The notes beneath the pieces are model-generated. The model was not told the DNA's origin. It worked only from the letters and a program-made list of their open reading frames with translations, and did not search any database. The position numbers were made by a program, and so were the translations under genes. Positions 27,262-35,293 of a stretch of 64,000 nucleotides of DNA are shown in pieces; positions within the stretch are counted from its first letter, which is position 1; each line of letters begins with the position of its first letter. This DNA comes from Anaerolineaceae bacterium. GTDB taxonomy: Bacteria; Chloroflexota; Anaerolineae; Aggregatilineales; Phototrophicaceae. The DNA lies in NCBI GenBank assembly GCA_002699585.1, contig PABP01000014.1, positions 744,001-808,000 of the forward strand, written 5' to 3'.

Positions 27262-27872
27262 TCAGTATGATCTTCCTGTTGGTTGGCCAGGGCAGCCAGG
27301 GCAGCCTCATTGCCGATCTGGCGCAGCGCCTCTGCGGCGATTTTGCGCACGACGGCATCGGCATCGGCCAGGGCATGTGTTAGAGCAGGCACGGATCGCT
27401 CATCGGCCAGTCGCATGAGCGAATGGGCGATCCGCCGCCGAATGGGTGTAGGGCCATTTTGCAGCAGGTCGGCCAGCAAAGGAACCCCTTCGTGATGTAC
27501 GCCCTGTCCCAGCGCCATAATCGCATAGTCCCGTCCGCCATAGTCAAGCGTTTCATCTGCGGCGAGCTTCAATAATATGGGCACGATGGCCTTGCGATCT
27601 GCGTATTTCAGTAGCCAGGAGACGACGCGTCGCCGTACCTTCGGCGTGCGATCCGGCAGCATGCCCACAATAGCAATGGCGCTGGCATCGTCATTAATCG
27701 CGGAAAGCGCCCGTACTACCGCCCGCCGGACATCGGCGCTCTCGTCTTGCAGGCTGGCGATCAAGGCGTCGCGGCTGGTGGGGTCGGCTAAATCCATCAA
27801 AGCGAGCGCGGCTTGCTGACGCACTTCGGCATCTGGCGAGTTGAGTTGTTCGATCAGGTCTTGGAGGGTCAT
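27258..27872 (-). CDS. HEAT-repeat protein (short)
   Basis: A 204-aa HEAT-repeat protein of about six repeats (DAEVRQQAALALMDLADPTSRDALIA then DESADVRRAVVRALSAINDD). Same repeat style as the downstream gene, and coupled to it by a 4-base ATGA overlap. It begins 19 bases downstream of an ICMT-family gene. Two adjacent coupled genes could be a split form of a single longer ancestor. No ribosome-binding site is evident. Confidence 0.85.
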   Translation of the reverse strand: MTLQDLIEQLNSPDAEVRQQAALALMDLADPTSRDALIASLQDESADVRRAVVRALSAINDDASAIAIVGMLPDRTPKVRRRVVSWLLKYADRKAIVPILLKLAADETLDYGGRDYAIMALGQGVHHEGVPLLADLLQNGPTPIRRRIAHSLMRLADERSVPALTHALADADAVVRKIAAEALRQIGNEAALAALANQQEDHTE

Positions 27873-27891
27873 GATTGGGTACAGTTCGGGA

Positions 27892-28353
27892 CTATAGATT
27901 GATACCTGGGAAAAAGCGCCCGGTGCGCGTCATGTAGGCCGCGTATTCCGGGAATGCGATTTTGAGCAAACTTTCTTCGTAACGTGACTTCACGCTGAAC
28001 AGCCCATACAGCGCGATGGCCAGCAGGGCGGTCACAATGTGCCACTGGAACACGGCGATGCCAAAGGCCCCCAGCAGCACGCCCGTATAGATCGGATGCC
28101 GCACCCAGCGATACAGTCCACTGGTGATGAGGCCGCCCGTCTCTTTGGGGATCGGCACCACGTTGGGCAGTTGGCGATTGGCACGCTGATGCTCGTAAAT
28201 GGCATATAGCGCCACCAGCAAGCCCAGCACCGACATAGCGACACCCACCACGCGCGTGATGTCCGTCCCGCCTTTGGGCAGCAGCAACAACGCCACCGCT
28301 TCCAGACCAAGCAGCACAAATTGAATCACGACCAGCGTTGCGGCTTTACTCAT
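27892..28353 (-). CDS. Isoprenylcysteine carboxyl methyltransferase (ICMT) family membrane protein
   Basis: A 153-aa polytopic membrane protein with the ICMT/PEMT signature LYRWVRHPIYTGVLLG (residues about 80-95) and the C-terminal RYEESLLKIAFPEYAAYM block that binds SAM in this fold. Length fits bacterial members. Bacterial ICMT-family proteins methylate varied lipids or small molecules, and the substrate here is unknown. It lies 19 bases before the short HEAT gene and 19 bases after the TolB-like gene, all on the minus strand. Confidence 0.9.
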   Translation of the reverse strand: MSKAATLVVIQFVLLGLEAVALLLLPKGGTDITRVVGVAMSVLGLLVALYAIYEHQRANRQLPNVVPIPKETGGLITSGLYRWVRHPIYTGVLLGAFGIAVFQWHIVTALLAIALYGLFSVKSRYEESLLKIAFPEYAAYMTRTGRFFPGINL

Positions 28354-28372
28354 AACTTTGTTGAGCTAACTT

Positions 28373-29512
28373 TCATTCCATGTTTTGTGGCCCCAGATAA
28401 TCCGCGTATTGGACACCAGAGCCAATATCTGGAAATGATTGTATCTCAAGAATGCTGTTGTCCGTCAGGTTGAGAATGCGCAGTCGGCCTATTAACATCC
28501 GATTCGTGTGCAACCAATAACCGTAATTTGCTGTAAATTTGTCAGTCAAAAGTTGTGCCTCAGAGCCATCACGGTTGATGACGACGAGTTGGCGGTGATT
28601 ATTCACATAGATGAGTTTTGAACCGTCAAATGACCACTTGGGTGATTCTTCTGAACCCTGATCGAGGGTTATCCGCCGTGCGTTTGTACCGTCGATATTG
28701 GCCACATAAATATCAAAACTATTGTACTGAGCCTGAGGATTGCTATCTATAAATGGATTAAACGTGCGATCCGATGCGAAGGCGATGTACTGACCATCGG
28801 GCGAAATGGCAGGCATCGTATCCAGGCGTTCATGGTTGGTGACGTTCCACTGTTCGCCTGTTTGCAGATCAAGCGCATAGATGTCGAAACGCTCGTCGAT
28901 GGTTGCCTGGAAGTAAAGTGTCTGTCCATCCGGCGACCATGTTGGGAAGCTGTACGCTGTGCCACCTGTTGTCACACGCTCAATGTCAGAACCATTGGGA
29001 TTCATGAGGTAGATGCCATAGCCCTCTCGATTGGATACGAAAGCGATTTGCTGTCCATCAGGGGACCATGCAGGTTGATCGTCCATATATTCATCATCGG
29101 TGAGGTAGCAGAAACCTTCGCCATTCTCATCTATGCGGAACAGTTCCATGCTTTGCTGCATCCAAATACGAAAGACAAAGTAGCCGACACTTGGTTCAAA
29201 TGGGATGGTACAAGGCATCCTTAGCAGTTCGTGGCGTTCATATTCTAGCCGAGATAGTGTTACATTTTCGGGAACTTCGGCTGCCTGGGTTGCGGTCTCA
29301 AGGGGTGAGATATAGGTCCTGTTGGTTTGTGGTGCGCCATAGGCCCCCGGAGTCGCTGTTATGATGACACCTGGCGTCACTTCTATGTAATAGGGTGTGC
29401 GTTGTATCGTCATATAGCCCGCAGCCCCAGCAATGAGCAAAATGAAGACAATCCATATAGGGATGCTGCGTAGCCACCAGCGACTTGGCCTGTTTTTCTT
29501 CTTTTCAGACAT
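28373..29512 (-). CDS. TolB-like/PD40 beta-propeller protein, membrane-anchored
   Basis: A 379-aa protein. The start MSEKKKNRPSRWW follows GGAG at normal spacing; a longer frame reaching 29617 was rejected because it would abut the divergent gene. A transmembrane helix (IPIWIVFILLIAGAAGYM, about 17-34) anchors it. From about residue 145 come five WD40-like PD40 repeats with the motif PxWSPDGQxIAFxSxR (ex. QPAWSPDGQQIAFVSNR). These resemble the propeller of TolB and DPP4-like proteins, which bind partner proteins. It heads the operon with ICMT and two HEAT proteins. Confidence 0.85.
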   Translation of the reverse strand: MSEKKKNRPSRWWLRSIPIWIVFILLIAGAAGYMTIQRTPYYIEVTPGVIITATPGAYGAPQTNRTYISPLETATQAAEVPENVTLSRLEYERHELLRMPCTIPFEPSVGYFVFRIWMQQSMELFRIDENGEGFCYLTDDEYMDDQPAWSPDGQQIAFVSNREGYGIYLMNPNGSDIERVTTGGTAYSFPTWSPDGQTLYFQATIDERFDIYALDLQTGEQWNVTNHERLDTMPAISPDGQYIAFASDRTFNPFIDSNPQAQYNSFDIYVANIDGTNARRITLDQGSEESPKWSFDGSKLIYVNNHRQLVVINRDGSEAQLLTDKFTANYGYWLHTNRMLIGRLRILNLTDNSILEIQSFPDIGSGVQYADYLGPQNME

Positions 29513-29615
29513 CACGCACTCCAAGATTAAGTAACCCCCTCTGATTATATGTGGCTTTTTTCTGGATAAGGCCAACCGTTGACAGGGCGTTGGGTAAAGC
29601 CCGATACTGCGGCCC

Positions 29616-30380
29616 ATGATTCCGCGTGAAGTAACGTTTCTCTTTTTCCGCTGGCAGACTTACAGTGCCGCGATTTTGCTTGCTCTGCTGCTGATAAGCA
29701 TCTGGCTGATGTGGCGTGCGCCTGTGGGCCAGCGCCGAAAAACGGTTGATGTGCTGCTGGCTGGCTTGTTTGGTGGTGTGCTGCTGGCCAGATTAGGGCA
29801 CGTCTGGTTGTGGTGGGCCTATTTCAAGGATCACATAGCGGAAATCACCCAACTGAGTGCGGGCGGCCTCGATTGGCATGGAGCGTTGTTTGGGGCGCTG
29901 CTGGCCTCAGCGGCGATGGCTCTTTGGCGCAAAGTCGATCATGGCGCGCTGCTATCTCGCATCAGCTTTGCTGTGCCGCTTGTCGGCATGGCGACCTGGG
30001 TCGGCTGCGCAGTGGTTGGCTGTGCCTATGGCACAGAAGTCGCCCACTTGTATGACTATCCGGCGGGCATGGCCTGGATTGGCCCGGACATCTACGGCCT
30101 GGAAGCGGCCCGCTTCAATGTGCAGGGGATGGGCGCTGTCGCGGCCCTGGTGTTGCTGGCTTTCGCCTTGCTGATGCAGTGGCGCGGCTGGTTGGCACGT
30201 TCGCGATTCTGGTTGATACTGCTGGTCTGGTCGCTAGTGATGTTCGGCCTGGGCTTTTTGCGCGGTGATTATGCCGCAATGATCTACAGTCTGCGCCAGG
30301 ATCAATGGCTGGATATGGCCACCGGACTGTTCGCTTTCCTCATGATTTGGGTGGTTCTTCTGCGCCGAAATCGCGTGTGA
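29616..30380 (+). CDS. Prolipoprotein diacylglyceryl transferase-like protein (divergent)
   Basis: A 254-aa integral membrane protein with about seven helices. The Lgt pattern is recognisable: VLLARLGHVWL near residue 57, GGLDWHGALFGALLA near residue 84 (Lgt HGG[L/M]xGG region), CAVVGCAYGTEVAH near residue 130 and FLRGD near residue 218. The canonical GRxGNFxNGE and C-terminal REPD blocks are missing or altered, so it may be a paralogue with another substrate and not the general lipoprotein enzyme. It is divergent from the TolB-like operon (about 100 bases apart) and overlaps the convergent Lrp gene by 41 bases. Confidence 0.65.
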   Translation: MIPREVTFLFFRWQTYSAAILLALLLISIWLMWRAPVGQRRKTVDVLLAGLFGGVLLARLGHVWLWWAYFKDHIAEITQLSAGGLDWHGALFGALLASAAMALWRKVDHGALLSRISFAVPLVGMATWVGCAVVGCAYGTEVAHLYDYPAGMAWIGPDIYGLEAARFNVQGMGAVAALVLLAFALLMQWRGWLARSRFWLILLVWSLVMFGLGFLRGDYAAMIYSLRQDQWLDMATGLFAFLMIWVVLLRRNRV

Positions 30381-30858
30381 TTGGCTGGCTGTCGGCCACA
30401 ATTTCCGTGATGACTGCTGTCGTCGTGACACAAATATCGTGGAACGGCTCGCAGATGCGCCACAATTCCTCGATGTTGGGCACAGCCACGCGCACGATAT
30501 AGGCATCGCTGCCCAGCACGCAATAGCTGTCGATCACATACGGCAGGTCCTCCACATAACGACGTAACCGCTGCTCATTCTGTGAGGCTCCAAAGCGGAT
30601 CACAGCCGTAATCGGATAGCCCAGATACTTGGGATTAACCACCGCCCGATAGCCCGTAATCACCTGGGAATCTTCTAATTTTCGGACGCGCTCCTGCACG
30701 GCTGGCGAGGATAACCCCACCCGGCGGCCAATCTCCGCCCAGGAGATGCGTCCATCGGTTTGCAGCTCGCGCAGGATGTCCCAATCAGTCTTATCCAGGT
30801 GCTTATGTGGGCTTTCCTGGCTGCCGGAATGCTGCACTTTTGAATCAAAATCAGACAT
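30340..30858 (-). CDS. Lrp/AsnC-family transcriptional regulator
   Basis: A 172-aa regulator. After a polar extension of about 20 residues comes the winged HTH: LDKTDWDILRELQTDGRI, then WAEIGRRVGLSSPAVQERV and RKLEDSQVITGYRAVV, typical of Lrp/AsnC proteins. The C-terminal RAM/AsnC domain follows (YVIDSYCVLGSDAYIVRVAV). Such proteins form octamers that wrap DNA and respond to amino acids. The ATG at 30858 follows AAGGCGG; an earlier TTG is possible. It is divergent from a DMT transporter gene, the usual arrangement for a local regulator of that transporter. Confidence 0.92.
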   Translation of the reverse strand: MSDFDSKVQHSGSQESPHKHLDKTDWDILRELQTDGRISWAEIGRRVGLSSPAVQERVRKLEDSQVITGYRAVVNPKYLGYPITAVIRFGASQNEQRLRRYVEDLPYVIDSYCVLGSDAYIVRVAVPNIEELWRICEPFHDICVTTTAVITEIVADSQPITRDFGAEEPPKS

Positions 30859-30861
30859 CAA

Positions 30862-31103
30862 AAACCGCCTTCGATTTTAAAGTCAATGCCAGCGGAAACA
30901 AGGGATCTCGCATGGCGAAAGTGGGTTAATTTAGCCTATCATACCTATAAATCCCCGGTAGCAAAACAACCGAACATCGCACCATTCTGGTGATAATCCG
31001 TCCACCAGGTACGGGGATTTGTTTTACCTATTTGATGTTTCTATTTGATGTGCCGATTGCCTGTTTTTGCGATGAATCCCCGTTGGCTTAGAGGAGCAGA
31101 ACC
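30862..31103. promoter_or_regulatory. Lrp-DMT intergenic region with three spaced ATCCCCG boxes
   Basis: AAATCCCCGG (30949-30958), the inverse ACGGGGATTT (31011-31020) and GAATCCCCG (31074-31082) are spaced about 62-63 bp centre to centre, roughly six helical turns, between the Lrp gene and its divergent transporter. Boxes 1 and 2 are inverted with respect to each other, and enclose a CACCA-TTC-TGGTG hairpin (30980-30992). Candidate Lrp octamer binding sites; alternatively boxes 1 and 2 form the closing stem of a structured leader. Confidence 0.55.
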
Positions 31104-32027
31104 ATGCAGCAAATACACCTCCCCAGCAATGCTATTCCCTTGCAGAACACCCAGCAGAAAAACCGAATATCAGCGCGCTGGCTGGTGCCGTTTGCGGTGG
31201 GCGTGGTGCTGACCTTATGGGCATCCTCATTTGCCGGGATCGCCATCGGCTTACAAGGTTATTCCCCGGCGCAACTGGCCTTTTTACGTTATCTGGTGGC
31301 CTCGATTGCGCTGCTAGCCAATGCTATCGTCACGCGCATGCCTTTGCCCCATTGGCGCGATTGGCCGGGTATTTTTGTATTGGGTGCGATTGGCTTCAGT
31401 CTGTATAACGTGGCGCTCAACGCCGGTCAGCAGACAGTGTCCGCAGGTGTGGCCGGGTTCATTATCTCCGCGGAAATTGGCGTGATTGCCATACTGGCGG
31501 CGGTCTTCTTCAAAGAACGCCTGAGCCGTATGGGTTGGTTGGGCGTGCTCATCAGCCTGATCGGCGTGGCGCTGATTTCCTTTGCTGGCGAGACCGAGGT
31601 GCATGTATCGGGTGGTGCGCTGCTGGTGATGGTGGCGACTGTCTGCGTTGGCCTGTACTCCATTTTGCAAAAATCCTATTTGAAGAAATATAGCGCCTTA
31701 CAATTTACGACCTATGCTATCTGGGCCGGGACGCTGTGCCTGCTGCCTGCCGCCCCGGAGGCGTTCCAGGCTATTTCAACTGCGCCCACAAGTGCGACCC
31801 TGGCTGTCATCTATATGGGACTGTTCCCTGGGGCGGTCGGCTATGTCAGTTGGTCCTATGTGCTGGCCCATATTCCGGCGGCACGGGCGGGTAGCTACCT
31901 GACCATCATCCCTGTGATTGCCCTGGTGATCGCCTGGGTATGGCTCGGTGAAATCCCGACGTGGGTAGCCATCGGTGGCGGCGCAGTCGTGCTGCTGGGT
32001 GTGGTGCTTATCAGCCGCGCCCGTTGA
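31104..32027 (+). CDS. EamA/DMT-superfamily transporter, Lrp-linked
   Basis: A 307-aa transporter with ten predicted helices in two EamA halves. The N-terminal half contains WASSFAGIAIGLQGYSPAQLAFLRYL (about 40-65), the second half ends VPGAVGYVSWSYVLAHIPAAR, and IPVIALVIAWVWLGEIPT is the usual closing segment. Paralogous to the transporter at 24941 but not close. GAGGAGCAGAACC precedes the ATG. The divergent Lrp regulator implies export of an amino acid or related metabolite; that is inference from context. Confidence 0.9.
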   Translation: MQQIHLPSNAIPLQNTQQKNRISARWLVPFAVGVVLTLWASSFAGIAIGLQGYSPAQLAFLRYLVASIALLANAIVTRMPLPHWRDWPGIFVLGAIGFSLYNVALNAGQQTVSAGVAGFIISAEIGVIAILAAVFFKERLSRMGWLGVLISLIGVALISFAGETEVHVSGGALLVMVATVCVGLYSILQKSYLKKYSALQFTTYAIWAGTLCLLPAAPEAFQAISTAPTSATLAVIYMGLFPGAVGYVSWSYVLAHIPAARAGSYLTIIPVIALVIAWVWLGEIPTWVAIGGGAVVLLGVVLISRAR

Positions 32028-32394
32028 GCTTGGCATCCCATGAGTGGCCTGAGCTGTGCATAGCGTGTGCTGGACTGTCTGTCTATACTAAGTAAGAAGT
32101 CGTTAGTGATTTGTTTTTAGTGCCTATCTGAGAAATAGGTTGATGAACCTGTTATTGACAAGACCCCCATCCTCATTCCTTCCCCTATGAGGTGTAAGGA
32201 TGCCTTTCCTGGCGACTTGAACGCTGACAAAAGTCCCCTCACATCATGGGGAGGGGTTTTCAGAAAAGGGGCCGTCAGACAGGATAGGGTGGTGTTTGCT
32301 GACTGTGTCAGAGCAGGATAGCCAACAACTAAAGACTAAGAACTAAAAACTTCCTGAATAAGCCAGCACGTTCCCAAACACACAGGAGCCACTT
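32028..32394. other. Intergenic region with fold-back repeat copy 4
   Basis: 367 bases between the DMT transporter and the nitrilase-type gene. They contain the repeat at 32161-32275. The remaining 32276-32394 presumably holds the promoter of the nadE operon; I see no convincing box. No gene. Confidence 0.5.
32161..32275 (+). repeat. Fold-back repeat, copy 4 of 5
   Basis: Ends AGACCCCCATCC and AAAAGGGGCCGTC. The first hairpin keeps its outer CCTT/AAGG pairs with a changed core (CCTTCCCCTATGAGGTGTAAGG), and the second is CCCCTCACATCATGGGGAGGGG, where the loop differs from the other copies. The pairing is preserved while sequence changes. Confidence 0.75.
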
Positions 32395-33252
32395 ATGCGC
32401 GTCACTATTGGCTTGGCGCAGATGTACCCCAAACTGGGTGACGTCGCCTATAATCGCCAGGTACATCTGGAACACATCGAGCGTGCCCTTGACCAGGGCG
32501 TGGATCTGCTCGTCTTCCCGGAGTTGAGCATGACCGGGTATCAGGTGCAGGATCTCGTGCCTGAAGTCGCCCTGCGCACCCATCAACCCGATGAAACCAT
32601 CGATATTTTTAAAGAACAGAGCAAGAAGCTCGACTTGGTGGTCGGCTTCGTTCATGAGGACGAACGCGGGCGCTACTTCATTGCCGATGCCTATTTCTCC
32701 CAGGGTGAAATCGTCCATATTCACCATAAGCTCTACCTGCCGACCTATGCCATGTTTGATGAGTCGCGTTACTTCGCCCAGGGGAACAGCGTACGGGCTT
32801 TTAATACGCGCTTTGGTCGCATGGGCATGCTCATCTGCGAGGATTTTTGGCATGTGTCCCCGGCTTATTTGCTGTGGATGGATGGCGCCGATATTTTGCT
32901 GCTGAACAGCGCTTCACCGGGTCGCGGCCTGGATACCGGCGACCGCCTGTCGGGTTCGCGCTGGGTGGAACTGGTGAACCAGTCCTATGGCAGCATGTTC
33001 ACCAGCTACGTGATCCACTGCAACCGCGTCGGTTATGAAGATGGCAAGGTGTTCTGGGGTGGATCGTCGATTGTTGATCCCAATGGTGAATTTTTGCTGA
33101 ACGGCACTTATTTTGACGAGGCGTTACTCGTCCAGGAAATTGACCTTAACCAGTTACATCGCACACGGGCACGTCTGCCGCTGCTGCGCGATGAACGCCC
33201 CGGTCTGGTCCGCCGGGAATTGAACCGCATTCTACAGGAGAACTTAATCTGA
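32395..33252 (+). CDS. Nitrilase-superfamily amidase, probable NadE glutaminase partner
   Basis: A 285-aa carbon-nitrogen hydrolase with the full catalytic triad: Glu43 in FPELSMTGY, Lys112 in HHKLYLPTY and Cys148 in LICEDFWH. The latter motifs, including the ED after the Cys, resemble the glutaminase domain that is fused to the N-terminus of glutamine-dependent NAD synthetase. Here nadE, three genes on, lacks that domain. The stop overlaps the start of the next gene by one base (TGATG). I infer it supplies ammonia from glutamine in trans, but another amide substrate is possible. Confidence 0.85.
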   Translation: MRVTIGLAQMYPKLGDVAYNRQVHLEHIERALDQGVDLLVFPELSMTGYQVQDLVPEVALRTHQPDETIDIFKEQSKKLDLVVGFVHEDERGRYFIADAYFSQGEIVHIHHKLYLPTYAMFDESRYFAQGNSVRAFNTRFGRMGMLICEDFWHVSPAYLLWMDGADILLLNSASPGRGLDTGDRLSGSRWVELVNQSYGSMFTSYVIHCNRVGYEDGKVFWGGSSIVDPNGEFLLNGTYFDEALLVQEIDLNQLHRTRARLPLLRDERPGLVRRELNRILQENLI

Positions 33253-34877
33253 TGGCAGCCGATACCGTTTTAAGAGGGGGTCTGATTGTCGATGGCAGCG
33301 GCGAGGAGCCGTTTGTCGGTGATGTCGCCATTGAAGGCGACCGCATTGTCGAAATTGGCGAACCCGGTACGCTCACTGGCAAGCAGGTGATTGATGTCGA
33401 TGGGCTGGCTGTTGCGCCCGGTTTTACCAACGTGCTCAGTTGGGCCACGGAATCGCTCATTCAGGATGGCCGTTCCCAGAGCGACATTCGCCAGGGTGTG
33501 ACGCTGGAAGTCATGGGCGAGGGTACGTCAATGGGGCCGCTCAGTGAGGAAATGAAGAAGAGCCGCGACTTCATCCTGACCGATAATGATGTCAATTTTG
33601 AGATCGGCTGGGATACCCTCGGCGAATATCTCCAATTCCTGGAAGACAAGGGCGTCTCGACCAATGTCGCCTCATTCATCGGCAGTGGCACATTACGCAT
33701 CTATGCGATGGGTTATGAAGATCGCAAGCCGACCGCTGACGAAATGGCCCTCATGAAAGACCTGATTCGGCAGGCGATGGAAGAAGGCGCGATGGGCATG
33801 TCCGCTGCGCTGATTTACCCGCCGGCTGCCTTCGCCACCACCGAGGAACTGATCGAACTGGCCAGCGTCGTCGGCGAATATGACGGCGTGTATGTATCGC
33901 ACATTCGCGGCGAAGGCCGCACGCTGAATATTGCCCTGGATGAATTCCTGCGCATTGTGCGGGCCTCTAACACACGCGGCGAAATCTACCATGTCAAAGC
34001 CGCTGGACGCGCCAATTGGGGCAAGATGGATCAGATGCTAGCGACCATCGAGCAAGTCCGGGCCGAAGGCCTGCCCGTCACGGGCAATATGTACACCTAT
34101 GAAGCCAGCGGCACTGGCCTTTCGAGTTGTTTACCCAATTGGGCGCACGATGGCGGTCACGAAGCTATGATGGCCCGTCTGCGTGACCCGGAAATCCGCC
34201 AGCAAATTATGGGCGACATGTCCACACCGTCCGAGGAGTGGGAAAATATGTACGCGGAAAACTCCCCGGAGAACATTCTGCTGGTGGGCTTCCGCAACCC
34301 GGAACTGCGCAAGTATTCCGGCAAGCGCCTCTCAGAGGTCATCAAAGAGCGCGGCACAGGCTCCCGTGAAACGGTCCTTGATCTGATCTTGGAAGACGAC
34401 AGCCGCATTTTCACCATTTACTTCAGCATGAGCGAGGACAACCTGCGCAAACAGGTCGTCAAACCCTGGATCAGCTTCTGTTCTGATGCCGGGTCATATA
34501 CCGCCGAGCCGCCTTTCACCAACCAGCCGACGCACCCGCGCGCCTATGGCTCGTTCGCCCGTGTCCTCGGCAAATACGTCCGTGAAGAGGGCCTACTGAC
34601 CCTGCAAGCTGCTGTCCGTAAGCTGGCGGCTGTCCCTGTGGAAACCCTCAAAATCAAGGATCGTGGCCTGCTCAAAGTGGGCAACTACGCCGATGTCGTC
34701 GTTTTTGATCCGGCGACCATGCAGGACCATGCCACCTTCGATCAGCCGCACCAGTATGCAACTGGCATGAAGCACGTTTTTGTCAATGGTGGCCAGGTCT
34801 TACGCGATGGCGAGCATACGGGCGTCATGTCCGGGCGCTTCGTCAAAGGGCCGGGGTATAAGGACGGTGCTCAGTGA
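33252..34877 (+). CDS. N-acyl-D-amino-acid deacylase-like amidohydrolase, metal site incomplete
   Basis: A 541-aa amidohydrolase of the D-aminoacylase branch. It begins with the small beta domain TVLRGGLIVDGSGEEPF and APGFTN, then the TIM-barrel. The HxH pair that binds the alpha metal in active members is absent: the position after APGF reads TNVLSWATES. The beta-site ligands look intact (His217 in YVSHIRGEG, His near 247 in YHVKAAGRANWG and Asp near 411 in FCSDAGS). It may use a single metal or have lost activity. It is coupled to its neighbours by 1-base and 4-base overlaps in the nadE operon. Confidence 0.82.
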   Translation: MAADTVLRGGLIVDGSGEEPFVGDVAIEGDRIVEIGEPGTLTGKQVIDVDGLAVAPGFTNVLSWATESLIQDGRSQSDIRQGVTLEVMGEGTSMGPLSEEMKKSRDFILTDNDVNFEIGWDTLGEYLQFLEDKGVSTNVASFIGSGTLRIYAMGYEDRKPTADEMALMKDLIRQAMEEGAMGMSAALIYPPAAFATTEELIELASVVGEYDGVYVSHIRGEGRTLNIALDEFLRIVRASNTRGEIYHVKAAGRANWGKMDQMLATIEQVRAEGLPVTGNMYTYEASGTGLSSCLPNWAHDGGHEAMMARLRDPEIRQQIMGDMSTPSEEWENMYAENSPENILLVGFRNPELRKYSGKRLSEVIKERGTGSRETVLDLILEDDSRIFTIYFSMSEDNLRKQVVKPWISFCSDAGSYTAEPPFTNQPTHPRAYGSFARVLGKYVREEGLLTLQAAVRKLAAVPVETLKIKDRGLLKVGNYADVVVFDPATMQDHATFDQPHQYATGMKHVFVNGGQVLRDGEHTGVMSGRFVKGPGYKDGAQ

Positions 34878-35293
34878 GTGATGCCAACGAGCAGGCTCAG
34901 CAACCACAGCAGTCGGTCGATGTCATCACCCTGCGCAAAAGTCAGGCGGGGATGCGTTTTATCGCTCAGATGCATATCTACAACATGGCTAACTCGGCAC
35001 GCCTGCGGACTTTTATCACAGATAGCTACCAAGAAAATCTACTGGCCCAAACCAGTGCCGATGATCGCCTGGACGCACTGCTGGCCCAGGCGGCGGACAT
35101 CGGCAAAGTGAAGGTTAAGCAGGTGTTAGCCGCCAACGAATACCATGTGGCGGTCATCATGGAAGCCGAAAAACAGCCCGGTTACTTCTATACGGAAGTC
35201 AAAGTCGAAGAAGACTACCCGCACAAGATCATTCACTACATGTTCCAGCCGATGCAGCCTGTCAACACCAGCCAATCGGAGGCCGACCAATGA
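34874..35293 (+). CDS. Small hypothetical protein in the nadE operon
   Basis: A 139-aa protein starting at GTG that overlaps the stop of the preceding gene (GTGA), and whose own stop overlaps nadE by four bases (ATGA). A Gln-rich N-terminus (residues 1-17) precedes an alpha+beta domain (ARLRTFITDSYQENLL ... YHVAVIMEAEKQPGYFYTEV). The arrangement of strands resembles the small domain of about 100 residues found beside serine hydrolases in Chloroflexota, but I cannot name the family. No catalytic motif is visible. Its coupling suggests a role with the amidase or NAD synthetase. Confidence 0.75.
   Translation: MSDANEQAQQPQQSVDVITLRKSQAGMRFIAQMHIYNMANSARLRTFITDSYQENLLAQTSADDRLDALLAQAADIGKVKVKQVLAANEYHVAVIMEAEKQPGYFYTEVKVEEDYPHKIIHYMFQPMQPVNTSQSEADQ

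Noticed and set aside
25798-27872. Two HEAT genes as one frameshifted gene
   Set aside because: The junction is a clean ATGA overlap and each frame has a natural start and stop. A frameshift cannot be excluded, but coupling explains it.
32329-32853. Minus-strand frame opposite the nitrilase-type gene
   Set aside because: It mirrors a gene with an intact catalytic triad and a good ribosome-binding site; no independent support.
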